Assembly (NCBI GenBank): GCA_030015575.1
Contig: JASDDO010000016.1
Span: forward strand, 66,089,396 to 66,153,395
Direction of reading: 5' to 3'
DNA from: Agapanthus africanus
Lineage: Eukaryota > Streptophyta > Magnoliopsida > Asparagales > Amaryllidaceae
Length of the DNA stretch: 64,000 nucleotides
This document shows positions 34,838 through 45,930 of this stretch, piece by piece; position 1 is the first letter of the stretch, and every line of letters starts with the position of its first letter. The position numbers and the translations under genes were made by a program. Under the pieces are notes generated by a model. That model made no database searches and was not told where the DNA came from. It saw nothing but the letters and a program-made list of their open reading frames with translations.

Positions 34838-35460
34838 CGGCCGAGAAATAAAGCTGTTCGGCGGCTCCATGAGGGCCACAGACCCTTAGTGTAGATGGGT
34901 AGGAAGTTACCCGCTAAGGGTTAACCGAGCAGGGAAGCTGCTCGGTGGCCTCTTGATGAGGGCTTTGATCCTTGATGTCGGTGGGTAGTAAACTACCAGT
35001 TAGGGATGGACCGAGCAGGGAAGTTGCTTGGTGGCCTCTTGGTGAGGGCTTCGATCCTTACCGTAGATGGGTAAGAAGTTACCCGCTAAGGATCGACCAA
35101 GCAGGGGAGCTGCTTGGTGGCCTCTTGGTGAGGGCTTCGATCCTTAGCATAAATGGATAAGAAGTTACCCGCTAAGGATGGACCGAGCAAGGAAGATTCT
35201 TGGTGGCCTCTTGGTGAGGGCTTCGATTCTTAGCATAGATGGGTAAGAAGTTACCTGCTAGGGATGGACCGAGCAGGGAAGCTGCTTGGTGAAGGCATTT
35301 GATCCTTGGCGTCGGTGGGTAGTAAACTTCCAACCAGGGATTGATCGAGCAAAGAAGCTTCTTGGGGGTCTATTGATGAGGGCTTTTGATTCTTGGCACA
35401 GATGGGTAGGAGCTACCCGCCAAGGATGGACCGATCAGTGTAGCTGTTCGGTTTTACGTG
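34838..35460. repeat. 86-bp tandem array with a covarying hairpin
   Basis: The phrase ACCGAGCAGGGAAG (with variants) starts at 34924, 35010, 35096, 35182, 35268, 35344 and 35430. Steps are 86 bp, with one of 76; a diverged first unit starts near 34838. Each unit has a small inverted repeat: GGGTAAGAAGTTACCC (35069), GGTAGTAAACTACC (34984), GGGTAGGAGCTACCC (35404). It lies between antisense genes B and A. Confidence 0.9.
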
Positions 35461-35698
35461 GCGTAGTTCGACCTCCCTCGACGTATGAAAATCTGTAACA
35501 GTGAGCGTCGCGGGCAATACGTGGCTGAAACGCTTAGGCGAGGCGAGGCATTCCAAGATCTGCGTTGTTCCGACTTTGGTTGGTCGTGAGACACGGGATG
35601 CCCGCCACGTGGCAGTCCTGTATTGGAAAAGCTGAAAATATCCCAAAATTCGTGCCAATGCGTGTGCAAATTTTGGCCCTTGGGGATTCTGTTGAGGC

Positions 35699-35705
35699 TA
35701 TAAAA
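35699..35705 (+). promoter_or_regulatory. TATA box of antisense gene A
   Basis: TATAAAA in GGCTATAAAATG, 42 bp before the ATG at 35747. Upstream there is a GCCACGTGGC G-box-like palindrome near 35604. Confidence 0.65.
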
Positions 35706-35746
35706 TGAAAAGTAGCGTTGGTTTCATTCAGCGTTGCTTTTCTGAG

Positions 35747-36242
35747 ATGGCCAGGCACATCTACTCGATTGAAGAGATCGTCACTCCTGATGACGTATAT
35801 TTGTACAACCAGTCCCTCTCCGAGGAGACGTACCGGGCGGTGGTCCAACGCATCGAGGACCATTTCGGCCGTCTACTTCCTCGTCGGTCGTCCCTCCTCC
35901 AATTGCTGATGTATGCAATTTGGAGGAGGTCCCCGGGGCTATACAACCCCTCTTCGAGGAACTGCAGGATGAGGCGCTCGATAAGCTGCACATGCTCTAT
36001 GTCCTCGGCCTTATCTCAAAGAACAAGCATGATCGATCGGCGCCCCTTCTTTTGGAATGTTTCCAAAAGAGGCAGATTGCGGACTCTTGCCCGTCGGTCG
36101 GAAGTTCCGATGCTTCCATGGCGTCCCGGGTATGTGGACAACATCAGAGGGAGCGGGTCGAAGAGGATAGGGCTCAGGTAGCGGAGATCTCCACAAAGTA
36201 CCATCAGCAGTGCTTTCTCGATCCCCTACGCCCTCTGTTGTA
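35747..36242 (+). pseudogene. T1 antisense gene A: unknown small protein
   Basis: ATG at 35747 follows the TATA box. The first ~43 codons read MARHIYSIEEIVTPDDVYLY... then ETYRAVVQRIEDHFGRL. Past about 35885 the likely frame switches to the one with GAIQPLFEELQDEALDKLHM and YVLGLISKNKHDRSAPLL, which runs to TAA at 36240-36242. One frame change would give ~165 residues, acidic and mostly helical by eye, with no domain I recognise. An upstream in-frame ATG at 35705 overlaps the TATA box and is a poor start. The 3' motif shared with gene B begins 9 bp after the stop. Confidence 0.6.
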
Positions 36243-36250
36243 ATTTTAAC

Positions 36251-36281
36251 TTTTGTGTAAGGCTGAGGAGCCCATAATACC
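36251..36281 (+). terminator. Shared 3' motif of gene A
   Basis: TTTTGTGTAAGGCTGAGGAG then CCCATAATACC, matching 34461-34490. It has the same GGCT-GAGG-AGCC hairpin. Confidence 0.6.
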
Positions 36282-36490
36282 CATGATAACTAAAATTCTC
36301 CTTTTGCGATGTAATATTGTTTCTTTTTAGTCTTGTTTGCGTGTTTGAGTATGTTCATAAAACGAAACCCGTGACCTTTGAACCGAAGAAGATGGAAACA
36401 CATAGGAGAAGTTTCTTCTAATTCAAAAGACTTAGAAAAATTTAAATTGCTTTGGCAAAGAAGAAACACATATTCACATATACAATTTTT
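36282..36490. other. T1 spacer between convergent gene A and pol ends
   Basis: About 200 bp, AT-rich, no gene seen. Gene A (plus) and pol (minus) end towards each other here. Confidence 0.5.
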
Positions 36491-36494
36491 AAAT

Positions 36495-37781
36495 TCACTT
36501 GTACAACTTGAGCTTCTCGGCGTTGTAAGGTCGCGGAAACTGACGACCCGCCGCGTCTCGCAAGCGATAGGCCCCGCTGGGCAATACTTCGGAGATGAGG
36601 AATGGGCTGTCCCACTTCAGGGAAGACTTGTGCAACTTGCCTTGGTCTATGAACTTGTTCTGCCTTAGGACCAGATCCCCAGCCTTGAAGGTGTGATACT
36701 TGACTCGTGCATTATAGTAGCGAGTAGTTTGCTGTTGGTAAGCGGCGGCTTTGATCTGTGCCCGGTCCCACTTCTCTAGAAAGATGTCCAAATTAGTTCG
36801 GAGAGCCAAGGTATTAGCTTCTTCATCGAAATGCTTGACTTTGTAACTAGGCAGTCCGATCTCTGTTAGGACCATCCCCTCGGTGCTGTAGCAGAGGCTG
36901 AAGGGGGTCTCTCCAGTGGGGGTCTTCTTCGATGTGCGTAAAGCCTATAAAACTCGGGGTTGTTCGTCGACCAAATTTCCCTGCCTTCCTTCTCGACGAG
37001 TTCGAAGACCTCAGATTACATCTCGGTTAGCGACCTCGGCCTACCTGTTGCATTGAGGATGCGTGACCGCATCGAATTTCATGAGTACATGGTATTCGTT
37101 GCAGAATCCCTTGACTTTGTCATTTTCAAAATTCATCCCGGGTTCAGTAACCCGACACCTCGGGATCCCGAACTGGGATATTATGTTGTTCTGCAAGAAT
37201 TTTATGGTCACGGTGGCATCCGGTTTTCTGATAGGGACAGCCTCGATCCACTTCATAAAGTAGTCTACCAAGACGAGGATGTATTTGTTCCCGCCCGTAC
37301 CAGTTGGGAGTTGGCCAACCATGTCCATTCCCTACTGGGCAAACGGCCATGGGGAGCTCAGGGCTGTTAGCTCGGTAGCCGGATGGCGGGGTATGCTACC
37401 ATGGAGTTGACAGCTCTTGCATCCTCTGACGAGCTTTTGAGTGACCTGATGAATGGTCGGCCAATAGTACCCTTGGAGCAGCGTTTTTTTGACTAAGGTG
37501 CGGGCCCCGTGATGAGCCCCACTAACCCCTTCGTGAATCTCACGCAGGATGTAGTCGGCTTCGTGAGGGTCGACGCAGCGAAGCAGGGGTTGCGTGTATG
37601 ACTTCTTGTAGAGGTTTCCATTGCTCAAAATGAAGTGGCGGGCTTTGCCTCAGAGGCAGCGTGCTTCCGCTCGATCTTCCGGGAGCGTACCCTCCTTCAG
37701 GAATTCTACGAGGGGCTTCCTCCAATCCCTTCCTTCCTCCCGGGCAGCGTAAACTTGAAGTGATGTCTCCCTGTTTTCTAC
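36495..37781 (-). pseudogene. pol: T1 integrase and RNase H-integrase linker
   Basis: Minus-strand gypsy integrase in one frame broken by stops. The linker (~37640-37781, EFLKEGTLPEDRAEA-like) leads to the H2C2 zinc module (37332-37628: EIHEGVSGAHHGARTL, GCKSCQLHG). The catalytic core follows (37041-37328: MDMVGQLPTGTGGNKYILVL, then FGIPRCRVTEPG). The C-terminal domain is 36495-36875 (YHTFKAGDLVLRQNKF; GAYRLRDAAGRQFPRPYN). Stops: TAG 37332-37334 (usual Trp), TAG 37038-37040 (usual Gln), a TGA near 37014 and a TAG near 36947. Upstream pol is removed from view by D1. Confidence 0.9.
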
Positions 37782-38535
37782 TGTCACGACCCCAAAATAT
37801 TAGCTCATGATCGGTACTTAAATCACGCAACGTCTACAGGCGTAACGTAACTTAAGTAAGTCGAAGCCTAGAAATCTGAACCCTTCAAAAGAAGTAAGTA
37901 ATGAAAACATTGATAGAACATTTGGAAACCTTAAGTAAAAATCCTTAAACTTTTTTTTCTTTTGTTTTCTTAAAAATTCCTGCAACACCTCCTTTGTAAA
38001 AACTAGCCCTAAAACGGGTACAACATAGAATATAAAGAAAGCATCCCCAAACGGGGGCAAATCACGCCCAACGGCGGAAACAACCACCACAAGCATATAT
38101 ATGTATACGACGCCCAACGGCGAAGATCAACACAAAGGAAAATGAAAAGCAAGACATCAAACCCTCCAAGCGAACACATAACCCATCGCTCTAAGTCTCG
38201 CAACTATAAGTCTTGCTATGTCTTACTACATATACAAACACTAGTTACTGATTAATGGAGTTGACTAGATACAATAGGAATAATAATACAAGAGTGGCAC
38301 GAGCCAATGTGTACCACCTATCAAATGCAAATCACCCGAATGCAGCTGTATGCCGGCGATGTCGCTACTGATCCATGTGGTCAACCTGCAAAAACTGTGG
38401 CACAACGGGGGTGAGTTGCGAACTCGTGAGTCGAAAATATCAGCAGGTAGAAATCGAATAAAATAACGATTCCTAGGTCAACTATATCATAAAGGTAATA
38501 CTATGATATCTAGGGTGACCGTGACTACACATATT

Positions 38536-38700
38536 CCAACAATAATCAATGCCTGTATGCATGCGGATCTCGTCCAACAATATAATCAATGCATGGATGC
38601 ATGTGGATATCATCCAACAATATAATCAATGCATGTATGCATGTGGATCTCGTCCAACAATATAATCAATGCATGTATGCATGTGGATCTCGCCCAACAA
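38536..38700. repeat. 40-bp tandem repeat, four copies, in D1 LTR
   Basis: CCAACAATATAATCAATGC starts at 38536, 38574, 38614 and 38654 (next partial at 38694). Each unit carries ATGCATG motifs. Confidence 0.9.
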
Positions 38701-39300
38701 TAAACATCATGAAAGCATATGCATATAAATATATGAGGATATCAAAGAATGTGTGTCCATCAACGACACATCAAATCAAGGAACCTAAGTGTCCAACACC
38801 GACAATCGAAACATCATGAAACCCGTGTCCAACATCGACACGTAAATCCTCATATCTCAGGCTCCGCTTCCTCGGATCGGCCCTCAGGCGCCGCATACTC
38901 TGGTCGGCCTTCATCTCCATCTCACGACTCCGGTCGGTATCCTCTGGATAACCGCCGAGTCCAAATACTATCACCGGTAGGTAGTGCACCCCTGCCAGGC
39001 TCACCACCTAACAATACAAGACTTCTTGCCCCGGGGTACTTCACCGGGTCCACCATGTACTCGCAGACGGTGCCTACCGCTCCTCGAATCGGGTTTAACA
39101 TGCCAAACTCAGAACCGAGAAAATACATGGTGGACGTCTTGAAATATCATATCAAGAGAAATCGGGTTTTTAAAACAATACATATTTTCCTTTGAAATAT
39201 AACCACGGTTCTCAAATCCAGAATCTCATGAAAACAGCATCTCAATGCGTAATATCATAAAGCATGATGTGTGCAACATATCACCGAAATGTGAGCATAT

Positions 39301-39411
39301 CATGTATATCATGCAACCAAGTATAGTGATGTGAGCATAGCTAGTATATCAAGAAACCAAGTATAGTGATGTGAGCATAGCAAATATATCATGCAACCAA
39401 GCATAGTGATG
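39301..39411. repeat. 40-bp tandem repeat, second array in D1 LTR
   Basis: AACCAAGTATAGTGATGTGA recurs at 39315, 39355 and 39395 (40-bp steps). D2 is inserted in the last unit. Confidence 0.85.
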
Positions 39412-41873
39412 TGTAACGCCTTAGATTTCGGTTAGTGTTAATTTAGACGTTAATTCAGGTTTACTGTAAAAAGTTTACCAATTCGGGTTCCTCACATTTG
39501 ATAACATTTAATTAATAATTTTATTATTATTTGTTATAGCATGCACGCACGTGTGCAAGTTAATGTGAGGCTTTGTTTGTGCTAATCTTGTTCATAGCAA
39601 CCATGACACTTAAACATTTATCTAATCTTTTCTTAAATCCTTTTGGCTTAACCCTAATCATTAATCCCTTTCCTTGGTATTTTGAGTGAGAAGAGGAGAT
39701 ATTTGTTTTGGAAGTGATGAGGTGTCTGTGAATGCATTGATGGTGCATTAATGCATGTGGTTACACTCACCCTCACCTCTCTCTCTCATTTCTTCACACA
39801 CTCTCTCTCACTCATTACCCTTCTCATTTTATTCCCTCTCCATTATCACAACTGAACACTCTCCATTTCTTCACAAATTAATCACAATCCTTCACAAATC
39901 TCATCAAAAATCACATCTTTGATCACCTTTTGCCTCTTGGATTCCTAGGAGCTTGCAAAGCTTAGATCTTTGAGTTCTTTGGATTAGGTAATGATCCCTT
40001 TCTGTTGTTTATGTGTTTATTTTGTAGCTTAGCATGTTAATTTTAGTTTAGATAGCGTTTGGTATCGTTTCGTGCAAATATCGAATTTTTAGTGCCTATA
40101 TGTGACATCTGTGACCTGCTGTGACCCGGAAAGTTTACGAGAAAACCAAACAATGTTGTTGTGTTTTACCTGAGACCCAGAGCCTTCACCTCAAGCATGA
40201 GACACCCTGCTCGGACCACGGCTGGAGACACGAGGGCATTTTCCGGCGACCCCGTTTTTTGGGTTGAGTGGGTGTTTGGGTTTTTTAGGGTAGCTCTATG
40301 CTTTGGTTTGGCTGTGTTTGGTTCGGTTTGTTCGTTGAGTTTCTCTGTATACAAAATCTGGGTTCACCGAGGTAGTTTCTTGTGTTACGTCTAAGCGCGA
40401 TACATTATACGACATGGATTGTGCACTTTGAGTGGTTTTGCTCTTGAGTTGTTTTCGTCGTGTCGCTACATACGTTAGCCACAATACGAACACTTGAGAG
40501 TAAGTTTTGTGTTGTTGTGTCGGTCTAATGTAGTTTGTGCGTGTTTTGGGTCTATTACTAATATACACTTGTTTATCGTTTTATCGTTTTAGGTTCACAG
40601 GCGGGGACATCGGACGCTGCGACGAAAGGAAAACAGATGGTAGGCTTCACTTAGCCGGGACCGTTGGTGAGTAGATTTAACATCTACAAGGGAATCGCCC
40701 GCATGGTGTTATACGTTTGGGTCAGAGATGACTTGACTTGTCTCATATTCTATTTCATATTTAGAGTTGCGCATACAGTTTATTGCTTAGATATTGTTGT
40801 GCTAGGACTAGTACCCTTAGGACACTGCACATATTATTGATGGCTCATGTTGCACGAGCACTGATTGTATGCCACACACACCGTCAATAATTTCCATGTT
40901 ACGCACAATACACATACCTATATAATATTGTTTGGTTAGGGAAATTGAGACATTGATTCATATTTCTTTATGCATTAGTATACCTGCTAGAGTACCTTCC
41001 ATGACTGTTACATTTACATACCTTTATTCATATCATTTCTTCACGTATTAATAGTACCGATGTAGTCCTTTACATGATTGTTGCATACAGATTATCATAT
41101 TATTATTTCTTCATCTATTAGTTGTACCTGTTAGTGTACCTTTCATGACTATTGCATTCATATGACCATTTATTGCTATTAATTGCATATGTTAGATTCG
41201 CACTGTACGTGCATACTTGCGATTACCTGCATATGTTATTTACTGCGGATTGTTCCCAGAGTAGTGCCACAGTTTATTTTGTAGGTTGTTCCCAGAGTAG
41301 TCGAGGCAGGCTATTCATCTATCTATCATCTTTTGCTGCGGATACCGCATCGGCTCACAGTGTGCAGTTTTTGCTTTAGGTGGGTTTTGTGGTTATTCGT
41401 GTTGTATTGTATATTCGTTGTATCCTTGTACTCTCCATCTACTACTTTCATGTTGACTTAGAGACTTGATATGAGGACGATATTGTAAGTTATTTTGAGA
41501 CTTGGATGTCTTTTATGCAGTTTTACTTCTATCGTCTTTTATTTCTTCGCTACGGTGTCGTATATCTGTTGTGGTGGTTGTTTTCCACCTTTGGGCCTGT
41601 TTTTGCTCTTGTTTGGGGATGCTTTACTTATATTTATGTTGTACCCATTTTTGGGGCTGGTTTTTACAAAGGAGGTGCTGCCAAATTTTTAAAGGAAGAA
41701 AAATTGGACCTTTAAAGAATTTGGGTTGAGATTTCAAATATTTTAAAACTTTTATTGATTCTTACTACTTTTGAGGGTTTAAATTGCTGGGTTTTCGTCT
41801 TACTTAAATTGCGTTACGCCTGTAGACGTTGCGTAGTTTAATGGCCATCACGTGCCATTTCCGGGTCGTGACA
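39412..41873 (+). repeat. D2 5' LTR (with 1.2-kb deletion)
   Basis: TGTAACGCCTTAG...GGTCGTGACA, 2462 bp. Compared with the 3' LTR it lacks 1205 bp, with the junction at ATGCATTAG (40970-40978). CT-rich simple repeats lie at 39770-39840. Confidence 0.9.
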
Positions 41874-41877
41874 AAGT

Positions 41878-41888
41878 TGGTATCAGAG
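41878..41888 (+). promoter_or_regulatory. D2 primer-binding site
   Basis: TGGTATCAGAG shortly after the LTR end (GACA AAGT TGGTATCAGAG), the Met-tRNA type used by Del/Tekay elements. Confidence 0.9.
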
Positions 41889-42118
41889 AGATAGGTTTTA
41901 CTTTTCGGAGTGTAGGATGACCTTGGTATGATGGAGTAGGTAGCTTAAGCAGAGTAACGTAGTGTGTGTATGTCCGTGGCATACTCATGATGCGGTACTC
42001 CGCTTAAAGCGACCTAAGTACTAATTGCTTGAAATTCCTTCCTTGATGATATATCCTTGTGATTCGATTTCCATATTCTTATCGAATCCTTTTCCATTTA
42101 TAGCCTTTGCCGCTGATG

Positions 42119-42840
42119 ACTATGGGGAATCAGAGTGATGCGGCGAGGGCCGAGGTCAGGTTGGACTCGGGTGGGACGAGGAATGACTAAGATGGCGTGC
42201 TCGTTGCATAGGAGCAGACGGATACGCCTTCGACAGATATTATCGCTAGGCTTGTGGTAGAGATGCAGGACATGCGCCAGACGATGAGTTCATTGGTTGA
42301 GTCCATTCGGGCGCAGCGACAGGAGGTTGTCACCCCTGTTATCCAGTTGTTCCTGGCGATCAGTACACAACATTCCGTCACCTACATAGCACCAGTGGAT
42401 GTAGCCCAAGTTGATGAGGCAGGTCTTCTTCAGACTTTGGGAGTTTGAGGACCATGGAGGACTCGTACCGGTGTACCATCTCAGAGACAGAGGCCTAGTC
42501 GTCAAGACAGATTTTATGACCGTCGCAGGAGTAGTAGAGGCTTAGGACGTGGACAGTCCTTCAGATCTCATCCCCAGGAGGGTTAGCAGTTGTCGTGTGG
42601 ATGTTTCTGTTGTGGGATCCTTCATCACCTCATCAGGGATTGTTCCTTAGCACCGCGTCAGACTCGTGTTCAGGGAGGTCGGGGACGCGGAAGGTTCGCT
42701 CAGAGGGGACAGGTTGGCAGAGAAGGATTTCAGCCAGTTGCGGGTAGAGGGCAGACACGAGAGTTTGCTTCTACTCATCGGGACGCGCGGGTGTCCAATG
42801 CTGAGTTTTCAGGTATTCTTATTTGTATGTTCTTTTGATG
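42119..42840 (+). pseudogene. gag: D2 gag remnant with zinc knuckle
   Basis: Start-like ATG at 42119-42121 or 42125. The clearest part is 42590-42838: C-X2-C-X4-H-X4-C (CFCCGILHHLIRDC, 42602-42643) followed by an Arg/Gly-rich tail (GGRGRGRFAQRG), the nucleocapsid end of a gypsy Gag. Upstream, MQDMRQTMSSLVESIRAQRQ (42263 on) is an N-terminal helical piece. Only ~90 codons separate the two, so most of the capsid region is deleted. Several stops. Confidence 0.75.
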
Positions 42841-43159
42841 CACTTGTTTGTTTTTCGTACTTTATGCCATGGTTGGGCCGAGAGTCGTATTAGCTAGACC
42901 AGTCATTTTTTGTGTTAACTTCTGTCAGCGATTCTTTTGTTGCGCGACACGTATTTCAGTCGTGTGCTAATCGGATAGGAGATAGATATTCGTTCGTCGT
43001 TTTGATCCTTCTAGTGATGTTGGATTTGACGTTCTCCTGGGCACGGACTAGTTAGCTACATGCTTGGCGTCTGTGGACTACCGTGAGAAAACAGTCAGGT
43101 TTTGTTTTCCAAGCGAGTCAGTTCTTGTTGTGTAGGGGGACAGTGGTGCCGCCTCTTAC

Positions 43160-45900
43160 AGCTTGAATTCAGCCTTTTTCGCTAGTCGGCTTTTGAGGAG
43201 AGGATGTCGAGGATTCTTGGCGTTCATTCGTGATACCGAAGCCACAGTGGGTTTGTTGGACCGGGTTCCTTCGTTCGAGAGTTTTTCGATGTTGTTCCAG
43301 ACAAGCCTGCAAAGCTTAAGGAGCTTAAGGATCAGCTGCAGAGTTTTTTGTTGGGGGGGCTTGTGCGTCTGAGTGTTTCGCTTTGGGGAGCTCCTATTTC
43401 TGTTTGTCAAGGAGAAAGATGGCAGTTTGAGGTTGTATATTGATTTATCGTCAATTGAACCGGCTTACGGTGCGGATAGGTATCCTTTACCTCGCATTGA
43501 CTATTTCTTCGATCAGCTCCCGAGTGAGAGACATTTTCTATGTTTGTTTGGGATCAGGTCATCATTGTTGTGGGTTCAGAGTGATAACATTTCGAAATCT
43601 GCTTTTGTGCGCGCTACGGGTTTTGTGTGTTTTGGTGGTGTCGTTGGACTCACCAATGCCCTATCAGCATTCACAGATGTGATGAACCATATTTCTTCAG
43701 GCCGTTCCTCAACCAGTTTATAGTTGTGTCATTAATGACATTCTGGTCTATTCCAATGTGTCGTGAGGAACAGGAGCAGCACTTTAGGATTTGTTTTGCA
43801 GATACTGGCAGAGCACCAGCTGTTTGCTAAATTCTCGGAGTGTTCCTTCAAGCTTGATTGTGTTGACTCCTAGGTCATGTAGTTACGGGAGACGGTTTTT
43901 GTATGGTCCCGAGGATGATCGAGGCCGTACAACTTTGGCCCAGACTTGTATACAGGACGGAGGTCCGCAGATTTTTGGGCTTAGCAGGTTTTTTCCGCCG
44001 TTTCGTGCAGGATTGGTTGTGTATCGCTGCACCGTTGACTGGACTGACCGGAAAAGAGGTTCCTTTTTCTTTGGACTGAGGCATGCGTGCGGAGTTTTCG
44101 GTAGTTGAAGACTCGGTTGACAACTGCACCTGTTCTTTCTTTGCTTTCTGGTTCGGGCGACTTTGTTGTTTAACTGTAATGTTTCGCGAGTGGGGCTCGA
44201 TTGTGTATTGAGGTGATACTATAGAGTTATCGCTTTTACTTCTTGACAGTTGGAGGAAGTACGAGCAGGATATCCCACTCATGATCCGAAGATGGCCGCG
44301 GTGGTCGTGCGTTGAAGATCTGAGGACACTACTTGTTCGGAGAGTCGTGTCAGATTTTCACGGACCACCAGAACTTAATGTATATCTTCCTGCAGCGGGT
44401 GTTGATTGTTGAGACAGTCTTCTGCAGATTTACAGTTCTTGTGCGATCGTTTAGTACAGCTTACGTTCGCCTTTACTGGCGGGACAGCTTGCTCATATCC
44501 ATGCTCGTTCACTTTTCCTTAATCGCTTTCGCGAGGCGCTGCCCGCCGATGCTCGTTTGTCAGAGATTCTTGAGAATACTCGGCTGGGTAAAGATTCGGA
44601 GTCCTTGATTTGTGACCAAGGCATGCTACATTTAGGGACGCATTTGTGTACCTGTTGCTGATGGGCAGAGACGCGAAATCCTAGAGCAGGCACATCAGTT
44701 AGCTTTCGGTGTTCATTCATGTTCCACCAACATTTGGCGTGACTTGTGAGATAGTTACGGGTGGATCGGGATGAAGAGTGAAGTTTCAGATTTCGTTTCA
44801 AGGTGCCTGTCTTGTTGTGAGCTTAGGTTGAGCATCTGAGACCGACTGGAGAGTTGCAACCTTTAACCATTTCCGGAGTGGGAATGGGAGCAGATCTCCA
44901 TGCATGTCGTTGTGGTGTCTACCCAGGTTTAGTCAGGGTGTGACTCCATTTTGTGTTTGTTGTCCGGTTTTACTCGGTTTGCTCAACTGTTCTTTGTTAA
45001 GTTGGTGCGTTTGCACGGAGTTCCTTCATGTGTTGTATCCAATAGAAGCACCATGTTCGCTTGCCGTCTGGGGCAGGAGCTTCAGGAAGCCTTGGGTACT
45101 GGTTGAGCTTTAGCTCCATTTTTCCATCCGCGGGATGATGGTTTTGTGAGAGCGGTCTATACCGACACTGGGGGATATGCTTGTACGTACGTACTAATTA
45201 TTGTTGGCAGTTGGGATCATCACTTGCCATTGTTAGGGTTCTTCTTCGATAGCTGTTATCAAGAGACACTCCAATTGGCAACCTTTAGGTTTTGTTGTTA
45301 GGTGTTGTCGATCTCCATTCTGTTTTTCTGACTCTGCGTAAGTAGGATTTTGGACTCCAGCTAGTCTAGAGACTTCGGAGATGATCCAGTTGGTTCAGAT
45401 CAGGATGAGGACAACCCAGTGCAAACAGAGGTCTTATGCCGACCGTGGTGGTCGCAGACTTAAGTTCCCAATGGGAGATCATGTATTCCTATGGATTTTC
45501 TGAAGAATGACGTTATGAGTTTTGGGAAGCTTATCCCAGAATTGTAGGTCCTTCGAGATCCTCAAGCGAGTTAGTTCTTTTGCCTATAATTTGACACTTC
45601 CACCCAGATTATATAGTATTCATCCCATGTTCCTTGTGTGGATACTTTCCAGTTACCTTCATGACCTTTCTCACATGATTCAGCACCAGATCATTTAGCT
45701 TGAAGGCGATCTTTTGTTCGCCGGCAGCCAATTGTGTTAATGGGTCGGCAGGTAGAGAAACTTCGGTCAAGAGTCTTGCCATCTGTGGAGGGTTTTCTTG
45801 GACGAAGTCGTATAGTGATATGATCACTTGGGAGGCTACGAGCGAGATTTGGGAGTTTTGTAATCTTCTCTCTTAAGGTACGCTTAGTGAAAATTTAAAA
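43160..45900 (+). pseudogene. pol: D2 pol remnant (RT, RNase H, integrase, possible chromodomain)
   Basis: RT: 43373-43723 has KEKDGSLRLYIDLS and DRYPLPRIDYFFDQL, then GLTNALSAFTDVMNHI. The YVDD region near 43730-43760 is in another frame. RNase H: scattered pieces 43930-44600. Integrase: zinc module pieces at ~44690-44830 (HQLAFGVHS, SRCLSCCELR), core ~44890-45120 (LVRLHGVPSC-like) and a tail ~45510-45650 (FGKLIPRIVGPFEIL-like; LPPRLYSIHPMF-like). A possible chromodomain remnant follows (~45700-45860). No frame is intact. Confidence 0.8.
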
Positions 45901-45918
45901 TTCGGGGATGAATTTTTA

Positions 45919-45930
45919 TAGGGGGGAGAT
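45919..45930 (+). promoter_or_regulatory. D2 polypurine tract
   Basis: ATAGGGGGGAGAT directly before the 3' LTR. Confidence 0.8.

Larger units (their letters stand above)
30943..37781 (-). mobile_element. Ty3/gypsy Tat-type element T1 (3' half)
   Basis: Minus-strand element: 3' LTR 30943-31731, polypurine tract 31732-31742, a ~4.7 kb region with two genes on the opposite strand, then the pol 3' end (integrase) 36495-37781. Protease, RT and Gag are missing because D1 is inserted at 37782. The integrase style and the extra genes between pol and LTR fit the plant Tat lineage (established: Tat elements often carry extra ORFs there, some antisense). TSD candidate: TCAGA (30938-30942). Confidence 0.85.
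37782..39411 (-). mobile_element. Del/Tekay-type LTR D1 (partial)
   Basis: Starts TGTCACGACCCC at 37782, the reverse of the LTR end of D2 (GGTCGTGACA at 41864-41873), with the CAACGTCTACAGGCGTAACG block shared. It holds short 40-bp tandem repeats at 38536-38700 and 39315-39411. It is cut at 39411 by D2 before reaching the LTR start, so the rest should lie right of the window. ORFs here are shadows; no gene is seen. Confidence 0.8.

Noticed and set aside
34838..35460. Possible CRISPR array
   Set aside because: Units are adjoining 86-bp repeats without unique spacers, in a plant retrotransposon.
36378..36668. 96-codon plus frame at the pol end of T1
   Set aside because: Opposite strand of the integrase C-terminal domain, which has clear homology on the minus strand.
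38749..39195. 148-codon plus frame in D1
   Set aside because: It lies wholly in a Del-type LTR, the matching part of the D2 3' LTR is not open in that frame, and no domain is recognisable.
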